Shown: piece after piece, positions 42,027-51,134 of the stretch
Layout: every line of letters starts with the position of its first letter
How positions within the stretch are numbered: the first letter of the stretch is position 1
Origin: Agromyces soli
GTDB taxonomy: Bacteria > Actinomycetota > Actinomycetes > Actinomycetales > Microbacteriaceae
Reading direction: 5' to 3'
Assembly (NCBI RefSeq): GCF_022811605.1
Contig: NZ_CP094533.1
Coordinates: 558,001 to 622,000, forward strand
DNA: 64,000 nt
Program-made: the position numbers and the translations under genes
The notes under the pieces: model-generated
Told to the model about the DNA's origin: nothing
Databases searched by the model: none
The model's input: the letters and a program-made list of their open reading frames with translations, nothing else

Positions 42027-42932
42027 ATGGCCGACGACCGCGCACTGGCCGAGATCGCCGGGGAGCTCTACGGGACGCTCCCCACGGAGTTCGTCGCGGC
42101 CCGCAACGCCCGCGCGAAGGAGCTGAAGCCGAGCGACCCGGCGCTCGCCGCCGCCGTCGCCGAACTGCGCCGGCCGGCGCCGGCCGCCTGGCTCGTGAAC
42201 CAGCTCGCCAGGCACCGGCGGGACGAGCTCGAGCAACTCCTTCAGCTCGGCGACGAGCTGCGCGCCGCCCAGGCCGAGCTCGACGCGGCCTCCCTCACCG
42301 CCCTCGCCCGGCAGCGGCGCACGGTGGTCGCCGCGCTCGCCCGCGACGCGGGCACGCTCGCCGAGGACCTCGGCGCGCCCGTGCGCCAACCGGTGCTGGA
42401 CGAGGTCGCCGAGACCCTGCAGGCGGCGATGACGGATGCCTCGGCCGCCGACGCCGTGCGCACGGGGCTGCTCGTGCGTGCGCTCGAAGCCGTCGGCACC
42501 GAGGTCGAGCTCGACGGCGCCGTCGCCGGTGGGCTCGCCGCTGGAGCCGCCCCCGCGCCCGCGGGGCGTCGGGCGAATCCTCCCGATGAGCTCGCCGAGC
42601 GGCGGACGCGCAAACAGCGGGAGGCCAGGGCGCGCGCCGAGCGCGAGCTCGCCGAGGCCGAGGAGCGGGCGGATGCCGCCGAGGCCGCCGAGGCCGAGGC
42701 ATCCGAGCTCGTCGACGCGGCGAGCGCCGCCGCCGGAGCCGCCGCTGCGCAGCGGGACGCCCTGCTCGCCGAACGCCGCGAACTCGAACGCCGGCTCAGC
42801 GACGCCGAGGGCGAACTGGCCCGGGCCGAGCAGGCGGTGCCGCCCCTCGAGCGGACGCGGGTCCGGGCGGCCCGCGCGGCGAGCGAGGCGCGCGCCGCCG
42901 CCGAGGCGCTGCGCGCCCGCCTGGACCCCTGA
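42027..42932 (+). CDS. Coiled-coil protein of unknown function
   Basis: A 301-residue protein with no membrane segment. The first ~160 residues form a helical domain (AGELYGTLPTEFVAARNARAKEL, APAAWLVNQLARH); from about 190 onward is a long Ala/Glu/Arg-rich coiled coil (REARARAERELAEAEERADAAEA). Some similar actinobacterial proteins are annotated only as hypothetical. It is divergent from the PadR operon and 120 bp before the UDG-fold gene. Confidence 0.65.
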   Translation: MADDRALAEIAGELYGTLPTEFVAARNARAKELKPSDPALAAAVAELRRPAPAAWLVNQLARHRRDELEQLLQLGDELRAAQAELDAASLTALARQRRTVVAALARDAGTLAEDLGAPVRQPVLDEVAETLQAAMTDASAADAVRTGLLVRALEAVGTEVELDGAVAGGLAAGAAPAPAGRRANPPDELAERRTRKQREARARAERELAEAEERADAAEAAEAEASELVDAASAAAGAAAAQRDALLAERRELERRLSDAEGELARAEQAVPPLERTRVRAARAASEARAAAEALRARLDP

Positions 42933-43011
42933 GCCTGTCGAAGGGAACCCCTCGTTCCCCGAGCCCGTCGAAGGGAACCCGCCCGCCCCGCTTCGACGAG
43001 CTCAGCGAAGC
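42931..43011. repeat. Dispersed GAGCCYGTCGAAGGGAAC repeat cluster
   Basis: Two direct copies (42931-42949, 42961-42979) and an inverted partner CTTCGACGAGCTCAGCGAAG (42991-43010). This is the well-known actinobacterial CTTCGACAGGCTCAGGGAAC-type intergenic repeat. It starts at the stop codon of the coiled-coil gene and could fold as a terminator. Confidence 0.8.
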
Positions 43012-43052
43012 AGTGCGGCCGGCTCGGCGATCCAGGTGGGATCATCGTTCGC

Positions 43053-43643
43053 ATGAGCTCCGAGACGATCGCGTCGATCCGCGCGGCGATCGTCGCGGAC
43101 CCGGCGAACCGGGCGTTCGTGGACGCGGGGGCGCAACCGGTCTTCACCGCGGACCCCCGCTCGCGCATCCTCGTCGTCGGGCAGTCTCCCGGTCGGCAGG
43201 CGCAGGACAACGCACTCCCCTGGAGCGACGCGAGCGGCGCGCGGCTCCGCGAGTGGCTCGGGGTCGACGAGCGCACCTTCCGCGCACCCGGGTCGTTCGC
43301 GTTCCTCTCGATGGACTTCTTCTACCCGGGCCGCGGACGGAACGGCGACCTGCCGCCCCGGCGCGGCTTCGCCGAGACGTGGCATCCGCGCATCCTCCGC
43401 ACGATGCCCGAGCTCCGGCTGACCCTGCTCATCGGCGGCTACGCGCAGCGTCACTACCTCGGCAGGCGGAGCGGCGCCACCCTCACTCAGACGGTGCGCG
43501 ACTTCGCCGAGTTCGGGCCTGAGATCGTTCCGCTCGTGCATCCGAGCCCCCGCAACACGGCCTGGCAGCAACGGAACCCCTGGTTCGCCGCCGAACTGCT
43601 GCCCGTGCTGCGCGAGCGGGTCGCTGCCGCCCTGGTTCCCTGA
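43053..43643 (+). CDS. Uracil-DNA-glycosylase-fold protein
   Basis: A 196-residue protein of the UDG-like superfamily (COG1573-like branch). The substrate-binding strand ILVVGQSPGRQAQDNALPW at residues ~40 replaces the GQDPY motif of classical UDG. The C-terminal strand VPLVHPSPRNTAWQQRNPWF supplies the HPS motif. Family members excise uracil or related bases, but for this small branch activity is not proven. It is a single gene. Its stop codon is inside the stem of the hairpin that follows. Confidence 0.75.
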   Translation: MSSETIASIRAAIVADPANRAFVDAGAQPVFTADPRSRILVVGQSPGRQAQDNALPWSDASGARLREWLGVDERTFRAPGSFAFLSMDFFYPGRGRNGDLPPRRGFAETWHPRILRTMPELRLTLLIGGYAQRHYLGRRSGATLTQTVRDFAEFGPEIVPLVHPSPRNTAWQQRNPWFAAELLPVLRERVAAALVP

Positions 43644-43689
43644 ACGTGTCGACGGGAACACCGCACCGCTTCGACACGCTCAGGGAACC
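43634..43689. terminator. Terminator-like hairpin formed by CTTCGAC repeat
   Basis: Arms 43634-43652 (GGTTCCCTGAACGTGTCGA) and 43671-43689 pair with one mismatch. The element overlaps the UDG-fold gene stop and belongs to the same dispersed repeat family as 42931-43011. Confidence 0.75.
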
Positions 43690-44020
43690 AACGCGGCTCA
43701 GCGAACCACGCCCGAAGCGGACCGCGTTCGTCGATTTGCGGCCCGGGCCGCTCTCTGCCAAGATCCCCCTACCTCCGGGGTGGTTCCCATCCCGGAGGGC
43801 ATCGGATGCCGGCGTTTTCCCTGCCGCTCCGGTGGCACGGCCGGCCCGGGCAAGCATCCCCCCGATCTCGCCCGGGTCGACCCCCCACCGCGGTGCGCAG
43901 GCACGCCGCTCGAACGGTTGACGCGCCTCAACCACCGCAGTGCGCGTCAGCATACTCCCACGCGGCATCCAGCCAACACCCCCGAACGGGCGACGCGCGC
44001 CCGCATGGCTGGAAGCGCTC
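43690..44020. other. 331-bp intergenic region
   Basis: It lies between the end of the UDG-fold gene and the end of the convergent sulfatase gene. I see no convincing gene, RNA or repeat, only a short inverted run CCTACCTCCGGGGTGG near 43769. Confidence 0.5.
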
Positions 44021-45481
44021 TCAGCCGGCGGCGGCGGTGTGCAGGCGGTCGGGCACGGGCTGCGAGTGGTGCGGTGCATCGAGCAGCTCCGCCTGCAGCT
44101 CCCACAGCTGCACCTCGAGCGCCTCGCGGATGCCGCGATACGCCGGCTCGCGGACGACGTTGCGCAGCTCCTCGGGGTCGAGCTCCAGATCGTACAGCTC
44201 CCACTCCGGCGGGTAGACGTGCGGCGAGCTGCCCGGCAGCCCCATCCCGTCGTTGTAGAAGTAGATGAGCTTGTAGCGCTCCGTGCGGATGCCGTAGTGC
44301 GCGAAGGCGTGATGGTTCACATCGTCGTTCTCGAAGTACCGGTAGTACATCGCGGGCCTGGTCGGGGCATCCGGCTCGTTCGTGAGCTGCGGCCAGATGC
44401 TGAGTCCCTGCATCCGCGGGTGCGGGGCGACCCCGGCGGCCTCGAGCACGGTCTGCGCGAAGTCGACGTTGGTGACGATCTGCTCGAGCGGCTCGGAGCG
44501 GGCCGGGATGCGCGACGGGCAGCTCACGAGCAGCGGCATCCGCAACGACTCGTCGTACATGAAGCGCTTGTCGAACCAGCCGTGGTCGCCGAGGAAGAAG
44601 CCCTGATCCGAGGTGTACATCAGCAGCGTGTCGTCGAACGCCTCGTGCGCGCGCAACCAGTCGATGACCCGCCCGACGTTGTCGTCGACGGAGGCCACGC
44701 AGGCGAGGTAGTCCTCCATATAGCGCTGGTACTTCCACAGCGCGGCCTGCTCGTAGTCGAGTCCGTCGGGCGGCGACTCCTTGAGGTCTGCGAGCGTCAG
44801 ATGATCGGCGATCCGCATCGCCGCTCGGTGCGCCGCCGAGCCCCGGGTGGCGTAGTCGTCGCCGAAGGTCGCCGGCACCGGGATCGGGTCGCGGTACATG
44901 CCGCGGTGCCGCTCGTCCGGCTCCCACGGGCGGTGCGGCGCCTTGTGGTGCACGAGCAGGCACCACGGCTCGTCGCCCTCGAGCGAGTCCAGCCAGTCGA
45001 GCGAGAGATCGGTGATGACGTCGGTCGCATACCCCTCGACGATCTCGACACCCTGCGCCGTGCGGATCTGCGGATCGAAGTACTCGCCCTGATCGCGCAG
45101 CACCGCCCAGTAGTCGAAGCCCTCCGGGTCGTGCCCGGGCCCCTCCCCCATGTGCCACTTGCCGACGATCGCCGTGCGGTAGCCGGCCGCCTTGAGCTGC
45201 GAGACGAAGGTCGGCTGCGAGGCGTCGATCGGGGTCTCCAGCGTGGTGACGCCGTTCACATGGCTGTACGTCCCGGTGAGGATCGTGGCCCGGCTCGGCG
45301 TGCACAGCGCGTTCGTGCAGAAGCAGTTGTCGAGCCGGACGCCGGCCTCGGCGATCTCATCGATCCGCGGGGTGCGGTTCACGACGGAGCCGTACGCGCC
45401 GATCGCGTGCGCGGCGTGGTCATCGGTCAGGATGATGACGACGTTCGGCCGTCGGGGATGCTCGGTGCTCATCGTCCTCAT
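44021..45481 (-). CDS. Type I sulfatase (choline-sulfatase/arylsulfatase-like)
   Basis: A 486-residue formylglycine-type sulfatase. Metal-binding aspartates in VIILTDDHAAHA (residues 15-26) and the signature Cys60-T-P-S-R followed by ATILTG. GKWHMGEGPG and MYTSDQGFFLGDHGWFDKR (metal site) are family motifs. There is no signal peptide, so a small imported sulfate ester is the likely substrate. The ATG at 45481 overlaps the stop of the preceding sulfatase gene (ATGA); an alternative ATG is at 45472. It is the last gene of the ROK/ABC/sulfatase operon. Confidence 0.85.
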   Translation of the reverse strand: MRTMSTEHPRRPNVVIILTDDHAAHAIGAYGSVVNRTPRIDEIAEAGVRLDNCFCTNALCTPSRATILTGTYSHVNGVTTLETPIDASQPTFVSQLKAAGYRTAIVGKWHMGEGPGHDPEGFDYWAVLRDQGEYFDPQIRTAQGVEIVEGYATDVITDLSLDWLDSLEGDEPWCLLVHHKAPHRPWEPDERHRGMYRDPIPVPATFGDDYATRGSAAHRAAMRIADHLTLADLKESPPDGLDYEQAALWKYQRYMEDYLACVASVDDNVGRVIDWLRAHEAFDDTLLMYTSDQGFFLGDHGWFDKRFMYDESLRMPLLVSCPSRIPARSEPLEQIVTNVDFAQTVLEAAGVAPHPRMQGLSIWPQLTNEPDAPTRPAMYYRYFENDDVNHHAFAHYGIRTERYKLIYFYNDGMGLPGSSPHVYPPEWELYDLELDPEELRNVVREPAYRGIREALEVQLWELQAELLDAPHHSQPVPDRLHTAAAG

Positions 45482-46992
45482 TCGTGCACGAGCGTGCGCT
45501 CGGGGGTGTACGCCGCGTCGTCGAAGCCGCCGAAGGAGGGGTCGTAGTCGACCCCGCCGACCGAGTACATCGCGGTCATCCAGTGCGAGAAGTTGTCGCC
45601 CCGCTCCTGGAGCAGGCGGTAGAGCCGCTCCAGCATGCGCTGGCGAATCGACCCGTACTCCGGCAGTTCGTAGACGTTCTGCAGTTCGTCGGGGTCGAGT
45701 TCGAGGTCGTAGAGCTCGTTCACCGATTCGGGGTTGACGACGAGCTTGTAGCGTTCGTTCCGCAGCATGCGCTGCGGGTACGGGAACTGGTGGCCGTGGA
45801 ACTCGCAGACGATGTCGTCCGGCCACTCTGGGGATTCGCCTGCGACGAGCGGCACGAGGCTGCGGGAGTCGGTGGCCGGCGTCGGGTCCACGCCGGCGAG
45901 CTCGAGGATCGTCGCGGTGCAGTCGAGCAGGCTGACGAACTCGTCGCGCACCTGCCCGGCGGGCGCGCCGGGGATCCGGACGATGCCCGGCGTGCGGTAG
46001 ATGTCCTCGTACATGGCCGGCCCCTTGTCGTGGAGTCGGTGCGACCCGGTGAACTCGCCGTGGTCGCAGGTGAAGAACACCGCCGTGTCGTCGACGAGGT
46101 CGAGCCGCTCCAGTGCCGCCATGACCCGGGCGATCTGCTCGTCGATGAGGGTGATGTACCCCCAGGACACGGCGATGAGCTTGCGGCTCTGCTCGACCGT
46201 CAGCGAGTCGAACGCCCAGTGCGCGCTGTAGTTGCGCTGCACCGGCGGCTTGCCCGCGAACGTCTCGAGCATCGAGACGGGCAGTTCGATCTGCTCGGGG
46301 TCGAAGCGGTCGAAGTATTCGCTCGGCACGATGTACGGCAGGTGGGGGCCGAAGAAGTGCAGCGCGAGGAAGAACGGCCGCCGTCCCGAGCGGTAGTCGT
46401 CGGCGTAGCGTTCGAGCATCTCGATCGTGCGCGTCGCGAGGTAGTACTCGAAGGTCGCCTCGACAGGCTGGTGCAGGCGGGCTGCGAGCAGGTTGCCCGG
46501 CCCGCCGTTCGGCAGCACCCCGCGGATGCGGTCGCTGATCTCGTACGACGGCAGCCCCCGCTCCTCGAGGTACGCGAGGTAGTCCTCGTGGTCGATCGCG
46601 TTGTGCCAGCCGTCGAAGTGCGGCCCGTCGAAGCCGAAGTCGGCCGCGGTGCGCTTCGTTCCGGCGTGCCACTTGCCGAGCAGGCCGCAGTTGTAGCCCT
46701 CCTCGCGCAGCGCGGACGAGAACGCGAACTGCCCGTCCGGGAGATCCTCGATGTAGCCCACGTTGCGCTCGTGGTTCGCGAGCAGCTTGTGGCGGAACGG
46801 CGCCTGCCCGGTGAGCAGACTCGCGCGCGCCGGCGTGCAGATCGCGGTGGGCGTGAACCAGCGGTCGAACCGGGTGCCGCTCGCCGCGAGGGCGTCGAGC
46901 GCCGGCGTCTCCGCCGCGCTGTTCCCGTAGGCACCGAGGCTGTCGACCCGGTGCTGGTCGGTCATCAGGAAGAGGATGTTGCGCCCGGTCAC
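45478..46992 (-). CDS. Type I sulfatase
   Basis: A 504-residue formylglycine-type sulfatase with ILFLMTDQHRVDSLGAYGN at the N-terminus, signature Cys52-T-P-A-R-ASLLTG, GLLGKWHAGTKR, and FFTCDHGEFTGSHRLHDKGP with further metal ligands. No signal peptide. A GTG start at 46992 lies 2 bp from the solute-binding-protein stop. The protein shares only the superfamily motifs with the downstream sulfatase, so the two probably remove different sulfate groups. Activation requires a formylglycine-generating enzyme encoded elsewhere. Confidence 0.85.
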   Translation of the reverse strand: MTGRNILFLMTDQHRVDSLGAYGNSAAETPALDALAASGTRFDRWFTPTAICTPARASLLTGQAPFRHKLLANHERNVGYIEDLPDGQFAFSSALREEGYNCGLLGKWHAGTKRTAADFGFDGPHFDGWHNAIDHEDYLAYLEERGLPSYEISDRIRGVLPNGGPGNLLAARLHQPVEATFEYYLATRTIEMLERYADDYRSGRRPFFLALHFFGPHLPYIVPSEYFDRFDPEQIELPVSMLETFAGKPPVQRNYSAHWAFDSLTVEQSRKLIAVSWGYITLIDEQIARVMAALERLDLVDDTAVFFTCDHGEFTGSHRLHDKGPAMYEDIYRTPGIVRIPGAPAGQVRDEFVSLLDCTATILELAGVDPTPATDSRSLVPLVAGESPEWPDDIVCEFHGHQFPYPQRMLRNERYKLVVNPESVNELYDLELDPDELQNVYELPEYGSIRQRMLERLYRLLQERGDNFSHWMTAMYSVGGVDYDPSFGGFDDAAYTPERTLVHE

Positions 46993-46993
46993 G

Positions 46994-48019
46994 TCACTTC
47001 CCCGCAGCGACGAACTGCTCGCCGAGATAGTAGGTGGAGGCGTCGGTCGGCTCGTCGAGCTTGCCCGCCGTGACGAAGTACTCGTTCAGGCCGGTGAGCC
47101 ACGAGGCGACCGTGCCGTCCTCGGTGAGCTCGTCGAGCTCGGTAGCCGAGAGGTACTTCGCGTTCGCGGCATCCGCGGCGAAGCCCTTCGGGTCGGCCTT
47201 GAGCTTCGCGGCCGTGAGTTCGACGGTCTCGTCGAGGTGCTCGACGCGGTAGTCCATCGCCTCGCGGAGCACTGCGAGCACGGCCTCGGTGGCGTCCGGG
47301 TGCTCCTCCGCGAAGGCGGGGCTCACCACGAACGCGCTGGGGAAGGCGATCTCTTCGGCGAAGTCCTCGTTCTCGGCGAGGATCTCGAGGTCGGGCACCT
47401 GCTGCTCGATCGTGCCGATGAGCGGGTACCAGATGCCCGCGGCGTCGACCTGCTTCGAGGAGAACGCCGAGACCACGGTCGCCGGGTCCATGGCGACCTT
47501 CTCGACGTCGTCGATCGTGAGGCCGGCCGACTTCAGCGCCATCGTCAGGATCATGTCGCCCGAGGTGCCCTCGGGCACGGCGACCTTCTTGCCCTTGAGG
47601 TCTTCGATCGAGTCGATTCCGGGCTGCGCGATCACCCGGTCGGCGTTGCCGAGCCCGTTGATCGCGGCGATCTCCGCCTGCCCTGAAGCGGGCAGCCACA
47701 TGGCGCCCGGCCCGATGTAGCCGAAGTCGAGGTCGTTCGTGCCGAGCGCCTGGATCTGCAGCGGGCCGTTGGTGAAGACGGGGGTCTCGACCTCGAGTCC
47801 CTGCTTCTCCCAGAGGCCCTGCTCCTCGGCGATCGCGAGGAGGCTGCCGCCGTTGAAGTCGGCGATGTAGCCGAAGCGGATCTTCGGGAAGTCGGCTGCG
47901 GCGTCGCCGCCCGCGGCGGGCGCCTCCGAGCCGGTGCTCGCGCAGCCGGCGAGGGCGAGGGCGGCGGCGGCCGCCGTGGCGACGGCGGCGACGATGCCGC
48001 GCGTGGTCCTGATCTGCAT
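46994..48019 (-). CDS. ABC transporter substrate-binding lipoprotein (sulfonate/taurine type)
   Basis: A 341-residue extracellular lipoprotein (lipobox LALAG-Cys26) of the NMT1/SsuA-TauA fold: IRFGYIADFNGGSLLAIAEEQGLWEKQGLEV, GTNDLDFGYIGPGAMWLP and LKGKKVAVPEGTSGDMIL. AGAGGAACCCCC precedes the ATG at 48019. Its place in an operon with two sulfatases suggests capture of a sulfated or sulfonated organic compound. Confidence 0.88.
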   Translation of the reverse strand: MQIRTTRGIVAAVATAAAAALALAGCASTGSEAPAAGGDAAADFPKIRFGYIADFNGGSLLAIAEEQGLWEKQGLEVETPVFTNGPLQIQALGTNDLDFGYIGPGAMWLPASGQAEIAAINGLGNADRVIAQPGIDSIEDLKGKKVAVPEGTSGDMILTMALKSAGLTIDDVEKVAMDPATVVSAFSSKQVDAAGIWYPLIGTIEQQVPDLEILAENEDFAEEIAFPSAFVVSPAFAEEHPDATEAVLAVLREAMDYRVEHLDETVELTAAKLKADPKGFAADAANAKYLSATELDELTEDGTVASWLTGLNEYFVTAGKLDEPTDASTYYLGEQFVAAGK

Positions 48020-48041
48020 GGGGGTTCCTCTGGTCTGGCCG

Positions 48042-48887
48042 TCAGGCGACGGCGGTGGGGTGCGGTGCAACGGATCGGTGGGTGGCGTCGACGCGCCGGC
48101 CCGGGGTCTGGTGGTACACGGCGCTCCACACCCGGTTGCGGAGCTCGGTGAACTCGGGGCTGAGGCGCAGGTCCTCGGTGCGCGGGCCCGGCAGCTCGAC
48201 GTCGATGACGTCGTAGATCCGGCCCGGACGCGCCGCCATCACGACGACGCGGTTGGCGAGGAACACGGCCTCGTCGACGTCGTGCGTGATGAACATGACG
48301 GTGCGCTTCTCGCGGCTCCAGGTGTCGAGCAGTTGCTCCTGCAGCGTCACGCGGGTGAGGGCGTCCAGGGCGCCGAACGGCTCGTCCATGAGCAGGATGC
48401 TGGGATCGACGGCGTAGGCCCTCGCGATCGCGCAGCGCTGCTTCATGCCGCCGGAGAGCATCTTCGGCAGCGCGTCGGCGAACTCGCCGAGGCCGACCAT
48501 CTCGATGAAGTGCTCGGCCTTCTCGCGCCGTTCCTTCGCGCTGAGGCCGGCGGTCTTCAGCCCGAACTCGACGTTCTTGCGCACGGTGAGCCAGGGGAAG
48601 AGGGCGTACTGCTGGAAGATGACGCCGCGGTCGGGGCCCGGCCCGGTGACGGGGCGGCCGTCGACGAGGGCCTCGCCACTCGTCGGGGTATCGAGCCCGG
48701 CGAGGATGTTCATCAGGGTGGACTTGCCGCAGCCGGACGGCCCGACGACGGTGATGAACTCGTTGTCGGCGACATCGAGCGAGACGTCGTCGAGGGCGAC
48801 GAACCCCTCGCCCTTGAGGTCGAAGGTGCGGGTGACGTTGCGCACCGAGATGCGCGGGCTGCCGGGAGTGGGGGTGTTCGGGGTCAT
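48042..48887 (-). CDS. ABC transporter ATPase (SsuB/TauB type)
   Basis: A 281-residue ATPase with [19 protein letters not shown] (Walker A), [20 protein letters not shown] (Q-loop), [16 protein letters not shown] (signature), [16 protein letters not shown] (Walker B) and FITHDVDEA (H-loop). This is the typical nitrate/sulfonate/taurine importer subunit. ATG at 48887 overlaps the permease stop (ATGA). Confidence 0.92.
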   Translation of the reverse strand: MTPNTPTPGSPRISVRNVTRTFDLKGEGFVALDDVSLDVADNEFITVVGPSGCGKSTLMNILAGLDTPTSGEALVDGRPVTGPGPDRGVIFQQYALFPWLTVRKNVEFGLKTAGLSAKERREKAEHFIEMVGLGEFADALPKMLSGGMKQRCAIARAYAVDPSILLMDEPFGALDALTRVTLQEQLLDTWSREKRTVMFITHDVDEAVFLANRVVVMAARPGRIYDVIDVELPGPRTEDLRLSPEFTELRNRVWSAVYHQTPGRRVDATHRSVAPHPTAVA

Positions 48888-49753
48888 CGGCGTTCCTGCC
48901 ATCCGGTGAGCTTCTTCTCGGCGAGCAGCAGCAGCCGGTCCATGACCAGGCCGAGCACGCCGATGACGATGAGTCCGACGAAGATCGTCGGGAGGTCGTA
49001 GTAGAGCTGGGCCTGCTGCATCCGGTAGCCGAGGCCCTGCTGGGCGGCGATGAGTTCCGCTGCGACGAGCGTCGCCCAGGCGGCGCCGAGGCCCACGCGC
49101 ATGCCGACGAGGATGAACGGCACGGATGCCGGCACGACGACCCGCACGAAGATGCCGGCGTCCTTGGTGCCCAGCACCCGGGCGGCATTGATGAGGGTCC
49201 GGTCGACGTTCACGACGCCCTGGAACGTCGAGATGACGCAGGCGAAGAACGCCGCGAGGAAGATCACGAGGATCTTCGGCTCCTCGCCGATGCCGAGCAG
49301 CACGATCGCGAGCGGGATGATCGCGAGCGGCGGGATGGTCCGGAAGAACTGGATCCACGGCTCGATGAGTCCGCGCGCCCAGGCGTACCAGCCCATCAGG
49401 AAGCCGACGGGGATGGCGACGATCGTGCCGAGGGCGAAGCCGACGAGCACGCGGGTGAGGCTCGCGACGAGATCGGCCCCGAGGGTGCCGTCGACGGTGA
49501 GCTCCCAGCCGCGCACGACCACGTCGGCGGGCGAGGGCAGTTTGAAGCCGATCGACGACAGCAGCCACCACACGCCGATGCCGGCGGCGATGCTGATCGT
49601 GCTCAGCAGCAGGGTGCGGGCGCGCTTCGCGGAGTCCTGCCGCGCGCGGCGCGTGCGGCGGGGCTTCTCAGTCGTGCGGTCGGCGAGCGCGCTCGCCGAC
49701 GTGGCGGTGCCCGGCTCGTCGCGAGCGGTCACGGTCTCGGTCATCGAGGCCAT
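48884..49753 (-). CDS. ABC transporter permease (SsuC/TauC type)
   Basis: A 289-residue inner-membrane permease. A basic N-terminal tail (~45 residues, [17 protein letters not shown]) precedes six helices. The motif [29 protein letters not shown] is the EAA loop of the nitrate/sulfonate/taurine family. GGAGGA is placed just ahead of the ATG at 49753. Coupled to the ATPase gene by a 4-bp overlap. Confidence 0.9.
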   Translation of the reverse strand: MASMTETVTARDEPGTATSASALADRTTEKPRRTRRARQDSAKRARTLLLSTISIAAGIGVWWLLSSIGFKLPSPADVVVRGWELTVDGTLGADLVASLTRVLVGFALGTIVAIPVGFLMGWYAWARGLIEPWIQFFRTIPPLAIIPLAIVLLGIGEEPKILVIFLAAFFACVISTFQGVVNVDRTLINAARVLGTKDAGIFVRVVVPASVPFILVGMRVGLGAAWATLVAAELIAAQQGLGYRMQQAQLYYDLPTIFVGLIVIGVLGLVMDRLLLLAEKKLTGWQERR

Positions 49754-49781
49754 CGGAGTCCTCCTCGGGGGAAAGCGGACA

Positions 49782-51023
49782 CTAGGCGTTGCTCCTTCGC
49801 AATCGGGTCTCGGCCGACGCGTCGTCGGCGGTCAGGGTGGCGTAGCCGGCGAGCAGCGGCGAGCTGCGCAGCAGGGCGATGATGCCGCCGATGGCCCCGC
49901 CCTCGTCGCCGAGCACGGCGCGTCGGATGCGCGGGGTCGAGCCGCCCACCGGGACGAGCTCGTAGGCGACGGTCGCGGCGATCTGCTCGACGACGACCTC
50001 GGACACGTGCGCCACCTCGCCGCCGATGACGATGTCGGCGGGGTTCGTGGCGACGGCGAGCGAGCCGAGCACCTGCCCGACCGCCTCCCCCGCCTCGCGG
50101 AGCACGGCGATGACGATCGGGTCGCCTTTCGCCGCGGCGGCGTCGAGCCCGGCGAGGGTGGTGACGCCGGCGCCCGCCTCGGCGCAGCGCCGAAGGATCG
50201 CGTCGATCGAGGCGATGGTCTCGAGGCATCCGCGCTTGCCGCACCGGCAGTCGACGCTGCTGCCGGCGACGCTCATGTGCCCGAACTCCCCGGCGAACCC
50301 GGCGGCGCCCGTGACGAGTCGACCGCCGATCACGAGCCCGCCGCCGATGCCGGCGGAGAGGCGCACGTACAGCAGATGCTCCGTCTCGGTGCTCGGCTCC
50401 CACGCCGCCTCGCCGAGGGCCGCGAGACGGGTGTTGTTGTCGACGAGCACCGGGACGCCGAAGCGACGCTCGAAGGCGGTGCGGACGAGTTCGGCGCCGA
50501 CCCGGCGGGCCTCGGCGACCGGCTCGGCCCGCCGCCGCGGCAGCCGCGGCGAGAACGGACCGGGGAAGCCGATCGCGACGCCCTGGATGCCCTCGTAGTG
50601 CAGCTCGGGCGCCTCCGCCAGTCGCTCGATGAGCCCGAGGGCGAGCTCGACGCGGGTGCCCCAGTCGGCCGGCTCCTCGTACGGCGCGACGTCGGAGGCG
50701 ATGAGCTCGTGCGCGGCGTTCATCACGGCGACGCGGACGCGGCGGTGCGAGAAGTCCACCCCGAGGTACTGCCCCGCGGCCGGGTCGAGCGTCAGGATCT
50801 CGGCCGGGCGGCCGCGGCCGACCCGCGGCGAGTCGTCGATCGTGACCGACACGACGCCGCGCGAGATGAGGTTGCCGGAGATCTCCGAGAGCGTCGTGCG
50901 GGACAGCCCGATGTGCTTCGCGAGCTCGCCGCGGGTCATCCCGCCGTGCTGGCGCAGCAGCTGCAGCACGCGGTCCTCGTGCGTGCGTCTGACGAGCGTG
51001 TGCACTCCGCTGGGCAATGGCAT
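49782..51023 (-). CDS. ROK-family transcriptional regulator
   Basis: A 413-residue regulator of the NagC/XylR type: N-terminal winged helix ([20 protein letters not shown], then [19 protein letters not shown]) plus an ROK sugar-kinase-fold domain with [32 protein letters not shown] and the zinc site [11 protein letters not shown]. It heads the sulfonate-type ABC/sulfatase operon and should control it, probably in response to a sugar, suggesting that the natural substrate is a sulfated sugar. ATG at 51023; a longer frame to 51089 runs through the likely operator. Confidence 0.85.
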   Translation of the reverse strand: MPLPSGVHTLVRRTHEDRVLQLLRQHGGMTRGELAKHIGLSRTTLSEISGNLISRGVVSVTIDDSPRVGRGRPAEILTLDPAAGQYLGVDFSHRRVRVAVMNAAHELIASDVAPYEEPADWGTRVELALGLIERLAEAPELHYEGIQGVAIGFPGPFSPRLPRRRAEPVAEARRVGAELVRTAFERRFGVPVLVDNNTRLAALGEAAWEPSTETEHLLYVRLSAGIGGGLVIGGRLVTGAAGFAGEFGHMSVAGSSVDCRCGKRGCLETIASIDAILRRCAEAGAGVTTLAGLDAAAAKGDPIVIAVLREAGEAVGQVLGSLAVATNPADIVIGGEVAHVSEVVVEQIAATVAYELVPVGGSTPRIRRAVLGDEGGAIGGIIALLRSSPLLAGYATLTADDASAETRLRRSNA

Positions 51024-51044
51024 GCGTTGAACGCTAAGCGGGCC

Positions 51045-51090
51045 GATTTTTTCCGTCAACCACCCGACAGAATTCGCCGGGAAAAACATC
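51045..51090. promoter_or_regulatory. Possible ROK operator
   Basis: GATTTTTTCCG (51045-51055) and CGGGAAAAACATC (51078-51090) form an imperfect inverted repeat of A/T-rich half-sites upstream of the ROK gene, resembling NagC-type sites. Confidence 0.35.
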
Positions 51091-51134
51091 CATCTCTTTG
51101 TGAAAACCTTCCGGACGTGGTCGGTCCGGCCGGT

